NCBI GenBank assembly: GCA_900546085.1
Contig: URBS01000011.1
Span: 1 to 27,612, forward strand
DNA from: an uncultured Collinsella sp.
GTDB taxonomy: Bacteria > Actinomycetota > Coriobacteriia > Coriobacteriales > Coriobacteriaceae
Reading direction: 5' to 3'
Length of the DNA stretch: 27,612 bases
Of the stretch, positions 22,281 through 27,612 are shown piece after piece; position 1 is the first letter of the stretch; each line of letters opens with the position of its first letter. A program made the translations under genes and the position numbers. The notes beneath the pieces are model-generated. The model was not told where the DNA came from. It saw nothing but the letters and a program-made list of their open reading frames with translations, and did no database searches.

Positions 22281-25094
22281 GTGGCTGAGAACCTAAGCAA
22301 CCAGTCTGTACCCGAAGCCGCGGCGCGCGTCGCTGCCGTGGTCAACCGCCTCGTTAACCGAATCGGCTCGAATGCCGAGTCCAGGGAGCGTCTCGCCGAG
22401 ATCGAGATCCCCGAGGAGCTGCGCGACAATCTGGCGCTGTTCCTGCGCCTGGAGCGTCGTGTGCTTAGCGAGTATGATCCTGAGATCGCGGACCTGTTCG
22501 ACAAGATCCTGTCGGCCGAGATTGTGGCCAATGCCGGCAACCCCGGTACCCGCGCTGCCGACGAGGCCGTCGACGAGCAGGGCGTGCCCACCGCCGACGA
22601 GCCCACCGCCGTGGCATTCCGTGAGGTCGTCGATTTGATCGACAGCCTGCCGCTCGATAAGCAGCAGGTCATCGTTCGCGCCTTTACGAGCTTCTTCCAC
22701 CTGGCAAACCTGTCGGAGGAGAACTACCGTGTGGCGCAGCTGCGCGAGCGCGAGGCCGGCGCATCGACCGATACCGAGGTCGATCCCGCCAACGAGCTCA
22801 CCGTCGCCTATCACCAGTTGGTAAACGAGATGGGTGTCGAGGGCGCCAACGAGCTGCTCAGCAAGCTCGAGTTCCACCCTGTCTTTACCGCACATCCCAC
22901 CGAGGCCCGTCGCAAGGCCGTCGAGGGCAAGATTCGCCGTATCTCCAATCTGCTGGAGGAGCGTCCGCGTCTGGGCGGCTCCGACCTAGTGGAGAACGAG
23001 CGCCATATGCTGCAGGAGATCGACGCCCTGGTGCGTACGAGCCCCATCGCGCTCAAGAAGCCCACGCCGGTCGAGGAAGCCGATACCATCATCGACATCT
23101 TCGATAACACACTGTTCGACGTTATCCCCGTCATCTATCGTCGTTTTGACGACTGGGTGCTGGGCGACAAGGCCGGTACCGTGCCGCCGCTGTGCCCGGC
23201 GTTCTTCCATCCCGGCAGCTGGATCGGTTCCGACCGCGACGGTAACCCCAACGTCACCGCCAAGGTGAGCCGTGAGGTCGCCGCCAAGTATTTCACCCAT
23301 ATGGTGCTCAAGCTCGAGGACAAGTGCCGCCGCATCGGCCGCAACCTCACGCTCGAGGCCACCTACAGCAAGCCGTCTGCCGAGCTCATCAACCTGTGGA
23401 ACCATCAGGTCGAGATGAGCACCCAGTACACGGCACGCGCCGAGTTGATCTCCGAGCACGAGCCGCATCGCGCCGTCATGCTCGTCATGGCAGACCGACT
23501 CAACGCCACCGTCCGTCGCATCACCGACACCATGTACCACAGCGCCGATGAGTTCCTGGAGGACCTGCGCGTCGTCCAGCGCTCGCTGGCCGCCTGCGGT
23601 GCCGTCCGTGCTGCCTACGGCCCGGTCCAGACCATCATCTGGCAGGTCGAGTCCTTCGGCTTCCATATGGTCGAGATGGAGTTCCGTCAGCACTCCGTGG
23701 TGCACGCCCGCGCCCTCAAGGATATCCACGAGAACGGTATCCATGGCGACCTGCAGCCCATGACGCGCGAGGTCATCGATACCTTCCGCGCTATCGGCTC
23801 CATCCAGAAGCGCTACGGCAAGAAGATGGCGCATCGCTACATCATCTCGTTTACCAAGAGCGCCCAGCATGTGGCCGACGTCTTTGAGCTTGCCCACCTG
23901 TCCTTTGCACACGAGGAGGATGTCCCCGAGCTCGACGTGATCCCGCTGTTCGAGCAGCTCGAGGACCTCGAGGGCTGCGTCGACGTGCTCGACCAGATGC
24001 TTACGCTGCCCGTGGTGCAAAAGCGCCTTGCCCAGACCAACCGCCGCATGGAGGTCATGCTGGGCTATTCCGACTCCTCCAAGGATGCCGGTCCTACCAC
24101 GGCCATGCTCGCGCTGCACTCCGCGCAGGAGCGCATTGCCAAGTGGGCCGAGAAAAACGATATCGACTTGGTGCTCATGCACGGTCGCGGCGGTGCCGTG
24201 GGCCGTGGTGGCGGCCCGGCCAACAAGGCCGTGCTGGCGCAGCCCAAGGGTTCGGTCAACTGCTTCTTTAAGCTCACCGAGCAGGGCGAGGTTATTTTTG
24301 CCCGTTACGGTAACCGCACGCTGGCTCAGCGCCATGTTGAGTCCGTTGCAGCCGCAACGCTTTTGCAGTCGGCCCCGAGTGTCGAGAAGACTAACACCGA
24401 GACCACGCAGAAGTTCTGGGATATGGCCGAGAAGCTTAACGCCGCAAGCCATGAGCGCTATCTGGACCTGCTGAACACCGAGGACTTTACACCGTGGTTC
24501 TCGACCGTGACGCCGCTGACCGAGGTCGGTCTGCTGCCGATCGGGTCGCGCCCGGCCAAGCGCGGTCTGGGTGCCAAGTCGCTCGACGACCTGCGTACCA
24601 TTCCGTGGATCTTTAGCTGGAGCCAGGCACGCATCAATCTGGCCGCTTGGTACGGCCTGGGCACCGCCTGCGAGCAGCTGGGCGATCTTGACCAGCTCAA
24701 GGCTGCCTACCAGGAGTGGCCGTTCTTCCGCACCTTTATCGACAACATCGAGATGTCGATCGCCAAGACCGACCAGCGCATTGCCAAGATGTATCTGCAC
24801 CTAGGCGATCGCCAGGATCTGTCCGAGAAGGTCTTCACCGAGATGCAGCTCACCCGTAAGTGGGTCCTTGCCATCGTCGGTGACGAGTGGCCGTTACAGC
24901 GCCGCCGCGTGCTTGGCTGCGCTGTCCGCGTGCGCAACCCCTATGTCGACGCCCTGTCCATCGCACAGGTCCGCGCCCTTCGCGAGGTGCGTATGAACCA
25001 GGACGAGATGGCCGAGGAGAAGAAGGCCGAGTACATGAGCCTGATTCTTTCGACTGTGACCGGCGTCTCGGCAGGATTGCAGAACACGGGGTAA
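22281..25094 (+). CDS. ppc: Phosphoenolpyruvate carboxylase
   Basis: A 937-residue cytoplasmic enzyme making oxaloacetate from PEP and bicarbonate, feeding the TCA branch and aspartate-family amino acids. Catalytic signatures are intact: FTAHPTEARRK, WIGSDRDGNPNVT, GYSDSSKDAGP, the HGRGGAVGRGGGP loop, and the invariant C-terminal QNTG. Length is normal for bacteria. GTG 22281 is preferred since GGGAGG is 4 bases upstream; the ATG at 22269 has AAGGAGG only one base away and would add four residues. Its promoter region shares a motif with the lysine operon. Confidence 0.95.
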   Translation: MAENLSNQSVPEAAARVAAVVNRLVNRIGSNAESRERLAEIEIPEELRDNLALFLRLERRVLSEYDPEIADLFDKILSAEIVANAGNPGTRAADEAVDEQGVPTADEPTAVAFREVVDLIDSLPLDKQQVIVRAFTSFFHLANLSEENYRVAQLREREAGASTDTEVDPANELTVAYHQLVNEMGVEGANELLSKLEFHPVFTAHPTEARRKAVEGKIRRISNLLEERPRLGGSDLVENERHMLQEIDALVRTSPIALKKPTPVEEADTIIDIFDNTLFDVIPVIYRRFDDWVLGDKAGTVPPLCPAFFHPGSWIGSDRDGNPNVTAKVSREVAAKYFTHMVLKLEDKCRRIGRNLTLEATYSKPSAELINLWNHQVEMSTQYTARAELISEHEPHRAVMLVMADRLNATVRRITDTMYHSADEFLEDLRVVQRSLAACGAVRAAYGPVQTIIWQVESFGFHMVEMEFRQHSVVHARALKDIHENGIHGDLQPMTREVIDTFRAIGSIQKRYGKKMAHRYIISFTKSAQHVADVFELAHLSFAHEEDVPELDVIPLFEQLEDLEGCVDVLDQMLTLPVVQKRLAQTNRRMEVMLGYSDSSKDAGPTTAMLALHSAQERIAKWAEKNDIDLVLMHGRGGAVGRGGGPANKAVLAQPKGSVNCFFKLTEQGEVIFARYGNRTLAQRHVESVAAATLLQSAPSVEKTNTETTQKFWDMAEKLNAASHERYLDLLNTEDFTPWFSTVTPLTEVGLLPIGSRPAKRGLGAKSLDDLRTIPWIFSWSQARINLAAWYGLGTACEQLGDLDQLKAAYQEWPFFRTFIDNIEMSIAKTDQRIAKMYLHLGDRQDLSEKVFTEMQLTRKWVLAIVGDEWPLQRRRVLGCAVRVRNPYVDALSIAQVRALREVRMNQDEMAEEKKAEYMSLILSTVTGVSAGLQNTG

Positions 25095-25115
25095 TCGATA
25101 GCCCTGTAGTCGTCC

Positions 25116-25241
25116 GGGCCCGCCATCAGTTTACTTTTAGGCACGTCCTCGGACATGCAAGAAGCCCTCGCTGCGCACTTCGTGCGGCGAGGGCTTCTTG
25201 CGTCCTGCGGAGTGTGCCTAAAGTAAACTGACGGCGGGCCC
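25116..25241. repeat. 126-bp palindromic element with embedded terminator after ppc
   Basis: Outer arms 25116-25144 and 25214-25241 are imperfect inverted repeats of about 28 bases (one extra T and one A/G difference). Nested inside is a strong hairpin whose arms AAGAAGCCCTCG and CGAGGGCTTCTT are perfectly complementary (about 25159-25199). It surely stops ppc transcripts, but its length and the second partial copy at 27577-27612 suggest a dispersed element. The remaining bases to the larA start (25242-25468) hold only a weak hairpin (25318-25324 with 25331-25337). Confidence 0.8.
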
Positions 25242-25468
25242 TGCGATGTCCGGTCTTCGGCGGATTACTGGCTGGGGGGAATAATGGCGCGCTTCTCGAC
25301 TTACGACTGTAGCGGCTGCGGTCCTGTTTGGGATCGCGGTCGTTTTGTTGTGGGTCAAATATGAACGTTGTGTTAATGAGTCGGTAGACGGTGGTGTTTT
25401 TCGGTGAGCGGCGTATCCTTCCAACGGTTTATCTAGTGTGTCAGTTGAAAGGAAGAGGGCGCTCGTCA

Positions 25469-26746
25469 TTGTTTGAATGTGAACTGCCGTTTGACCACAA
25501 GACGTTGCATCTGGAACTCGAGGATAAGAACTTCGCGGGTGTGATGGAAGGTCATCAAAACGAGTTTAAGACCACGAAATCGCAGGAAGAGCTGGTGGAG
25601 GAGTCGCTTGCCAACCCTTACGGCTCGCCTTCGCTCGAGGAGCTTTGTGCTGGCAAGAAGGATATTGTCATCATTAGCTCCGACCACACGCGTCCCGTTC
25701 CCTCGCGTGTGACGATGCCTATTCTGCTGCATCACATCCATTCCGCTGCGCCTGAGGCTCGCGTGCGTATTTTGGTTGCTACGGGTATGCACCGTCCGTC
25801 GACGCACGAGGAGCTCGTCAACAAGTACGGCGAGGAGATCGTTGCCAACGAAGAAATCGTTATGCACGTCGCGACTGACGACAGCATGATGAAAAAGATC
25901 GGCACCCTGCCTTCTGGTGGCGAGTGCATCATCAACAAGATTGCGGCCGATTGCGATCTGCTGCTTGCCGAGGGCTTTATTGAGCCGCACTTCTTTGCCG
26001 GTTTCTCTGGTAGCCGCAAGTCCGTCCTGCCTGGCATCGCCAGCTACAAGACCATCATGTACAACCACAACGGTCAGTTTGTGAACGATTCCCACTCGCG
26101 TGCCGGCAACCTGTGCCACAACCACGTGAGCGAGGACATGTTTGCCGCCGCCGAGATGGCTCACCTTGCCTTTGTGCTCAACGTGGTGCTCAACGGCAAG
26201 CACGAGGTCATTGGCTCCTTTGCCGGCGACATCCACAAGGCGCACGAGGCTGGCTGCGAGTTCGTGAAGAGCCTTGCCGGCGTTGAGCCCGTCGAGTGCG
26301 AGATCGCCATTACCACTAACGGCGGCTACCCCCTCGATCAGAACATCTATCAGGCTGTGAAGGGCATGTGCGCTGCCGAGGCCACGCTTCCCGAGAGCGG
26401 CGTGATCATCGACGTCGCCGGTTGTGCCGACGGTCACGGCGGCGAGGGCTTCTATCACAACATCGCCGACAACGATCCGGCAGAGTTTGAGCGCGCCTGT
26501 ATCGATCGTCCTAAGGACGAGACCCTGCCCGATCAGTGGACGAGCCAGATCTTTGCCCGCATCCTGGCGCATCACCCCGTGATCATGGTCACCGACCTGT
26601 GCGATCACCAGATGCTCAAGGATATGCACATGACGCCGGTCAACACTATCGAGGAAGCGCTCAAGCTCGCCTTTGAGATGAAGGGTGCCGATGCCAAGGT
26701 CGCCGTCATCCCCGATGGCCTGGGTGTTGTTGTCGCACAGCACTAG
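25469..26746 (+). CDS. larA: LarA-family nickel-pincer racemase (lactate racemase-like)
   Basis: A 425-residue enzyme of the LarA family, which racemises or epimerises 2-hydroxy acids using the nickel-pincer nucleotide cofactor. Starting at TTG 25469 (after GGAAGAGG), the catalytic residues known from Lactiplantibacillus plantarum LarA fall at the same numbers: Arg75 in SDHTRPVP, His108 in ATGMHRP, His174 and Lys184 in EPHFFAGFSGSRKS, His200 in MYNH. This supports both the start and activity. An upstream GTG at 25391 is in frame but would add 26 unrelated residues. An aquaporin-family channel gene follows, as in lar operons. Cofactor genes larB, larC and larE are not in the window. Lactate is the default substrate, but LarA homologues act on several hydroxy acids. 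Confidence 0.88.
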   Translation: MFECELPFDHKTLHLELEDKNFAGVMEGHQNEFKTTKSQEELVEESLANPYGSPSLEELCAGKKDIVIISSDHTRPVPSRVTMPILLHHIHSAAPEARVRILVATGMHRPSTHEELVNKYGEEIVANEEIVMHVATDDSMMKKIGTLPSGGECIINKIAADCDLLLAEGFIEPHFFAGFSGSRKSVLPGIASYKTIMYNHNGQFVNDSHSRAGNLCHNHVSEDMFAAAEMAHLAFVLNVVLNGKHEVIGSFAGDIHKAHEAGCEFVKSLAGVEPVECEIAITTNGGYPLDQNIYQAVKGMCAAEATLPESGVIIDVAGCADGHGGEGFYHNIADNDPAEFERACIDRPKDETLPDQWTSQIFARILAHHPVIMVTDLCDHQMLKDMHMTPVNTIEEALKLAFEMKGADAKVAVIPDGLGVVVAQH

Positions 26747-26795
26747 TGCGCGGCTTAAACGAATCGTTTATAACCGACAAGAAAGATAAGGTTTT

Positions 26796-27527
26796 ATGCT
26801 TACCAAACTCCTCTGCGAATTCGGCGCAACGGCCCTCATGATCGTCTTTGGCGTGGGTGTTCACTGCGATACCGTGCTCAAGGGCACCAAGTATCAGGGC
26901 TCCGGCCATATGTTTGCCATCACCACCTGGTCCTTTGGCATCTCGGTCTGCCTGTTTGTCTTTGGTGGCGCTGTGTGCATGAACCCCGCCATGGTGCTTG
27001 CCCAGTGCATCGTCGGCCTGGTGCCGTGGGGCAACTGCATCCCCTTCATGCTTGCCGATATGCTCGGCGGCTTTGTGGGTGCCGTGATCGCTTGGTTTAT
27101 GTATGCCGATGAGTTCAAGGCTTCTGAGGGTGTCGTCGACCCCATTGCCCAGCGCAACATCTTCTCGACCAACCCCACCACCGAGGGTACGAACTATGCC
27201 CGCAACTTCTTCTGCGAGGCTATCTGCACCTTCGTGTTCATCAGCGCCATCCTTGCTGCCGCTAGCCGCGCCGGCGAGAACGTTCTGATGCTCGCAATCT
27301 GCGTCGGCCTGATCGTTTGGGCTGTTGGCATGGGCATGGGCGGCATCACCGGCTTCGCCATGAACCAGGCTCGTGACCTTGGTCCTCGCATGGCCTATCA
27401 GGTGCTGCCGATCAAGAACAAGGCCGACAACAACTGGAAGTATGGTCTGCTTGTTCCTGGCATCGCGCCGTTTGTCGGTGCTATTGTGGCCGCGCTGTTT
27501 GTGCATGGTTTCTTGGGCATGTTCTAG
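26796..27527 (+). CDS. Aquaporin-family channel (LarD/GlpF-like) with altered second NPA
   Basis: A 243-residue MIP-family channel with about six spans and two half-helices. The first pore motif is Asn63-Pro64-Ala65 (CMNPAMVLA); the second is Asn190-Gln191-Ala192 (GFAMNQARDLGPR), so the usual proline is glutamine, while the following selectivity-filter arginine and DLGPR are kept. An insertion rich in polar residues (about 105-135) precedes the fifth span. Its position 49 bases after larA, on the same strand, suggests a lactic-acid or hydroxy-acid channel like LarD of L. plantarum; glycerol or water are alternatives. Start ATG at 26796 follows AAGATAAGG. The NQA change is unusual and may alter selectivity. 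Confidence 0.82.
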   Translation: MLTKLLCEFGATALMIVFGVGVHCDTVLKGTKYQGSGHMFAITTWSFGISVCLFVFGGAVCMNPAMVLAQCIVGLVPWGNCIPFMLADMLGGFVGAVIAWFMYADEFKASEGVVDPIAQRNIFSTNPTTEGTNYARNFFCEAICTFVFISAILAAASRAGENVLMLAICVGLIVWAVGMGMGGITGFAMNQARDLGPRMAYQVLPIKNKADNNWKYGLLVPGIAPFVGAIVAALFVHGFLGMF

Positions 27528-27576
27528 TCCAAGGCTACATAGTTGTCCGCTGGCCGCATGGGGTAACTTCCCAGCG

Positions 27577-27612
27577 CGTCCTCGGACATGAAAGAACCCC
27601 CGCTGCGCACTT
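27577..27612. repeat. Second, truncated copy of the ppc-end element
   Basis: From 27577 to the window end the sequence matches 25144-25180 (CGTCCTCGGACATG, then AAGAA, then CGCTGCGCACTT) with one substitution and a short gap in between. It is the left half of the inner terminator-like hairpin; the rest lies beyond the window. It probably ends the larA-channel operon. Confidence 0.7.

Noticed and set aside
22986..24800. 604-codon minus-strand frame inside ppc
   Set aside because: Shadow of ppc, with no domain or ribosome site.
1..27612. Prophage, CRISPR array, tRNA or insertion sequence
   Set aside because: No integrase, phage structural gene, regularly spaced repeats, cloverleaf with CCA end, or transposase was found in either strand.

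Overview
The window looks like chromosomal DNA of a Coriobacteriia gut actinobacterium, most likely Collinsella. This rests on the GC-rich coding sequence, ATG/GTG/TTG starts with GGAGG-type ribosome sites, the acetylase-type diaminopimelate pathway, and a D-aspartate ligase/racemase pair. It is an inference from gene content, since no search could be run. I see no rRNA, tRNA, CRISPR array, insertion sequence or prophage.

Layout. (1) 1-3660, plus strand: a 22-residue leader peptide with three consecutive Trp codons and an intrinsic terminator precede an ECF transporter: S component, fused double ATPase, EcfT. The leader implies tryptophan uptake under attenuation control. (2) 3690-5804, minus: Asp/Glu racemase and Aslfm-like D-aspartate ligase, a peptidoglycan cross-bridge pair. 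A 394-bp divergent region with MerR/SoxR-like palindromes separates it from a secreted coiled-coil protein with a lysozyme-like C-terminus (6199-7332, plus). (3) 7370-10859, minus: membrane Ser/Thr kinase, HTH protein, FxLYD-domain membrane protein, small membrane protein and a HigBA toxin-antitoxin module. (4) 10962-12149, minus: M20 amidohydrolase, candidate N-acetyl-diaminopimelate deacetylase. It diverges from (5), 12299-16330, plus: a lysine riboswitch, an in-frame LysA-DapA fusion, dapB and dapH. (6) 16374-20406, plus: a nested palindrome, a terminator in the leader of a DMT permease gene, then a second M20 amidohydrolase and an MFS permease. (7) 20443-25094, plus: a hairpin cluster, hisS and ppc. 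(8) 25116-27612, plus: a large palindromic terminator element, a LarA-type racemase with complete catalytic residues, an aquaporin-family channel with an altered second NPA motif, and the start of a second copy of the palindromic element.

How the parts fit. Much of the window concerns amino-acid supply and its control by RNA: tryptophan attenuation of an importer, a lysine riboswitch over the DAP/lysine genes, and ppc feeding oxaloacetate to the aspartate family. A 24-nt motif (20/24 identical) is shared by the lysA and ppc upstream regions. The D-Asp genes and DAP genes both feed cell-wall synthesis. Long nested palindromes in several intergenic spaces (895-995, 1039-1082, 16374-16472, 20443-20645, 25116-25241, 27577-end) are a striking unexplained feature.

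The strongest candidates for something undescribed are the Trp-leader/ECF transporter with its alternative long-range pairings, the lysA-dapA fusion with an internal ribosome site, and the LarA/NQA-channel pair.
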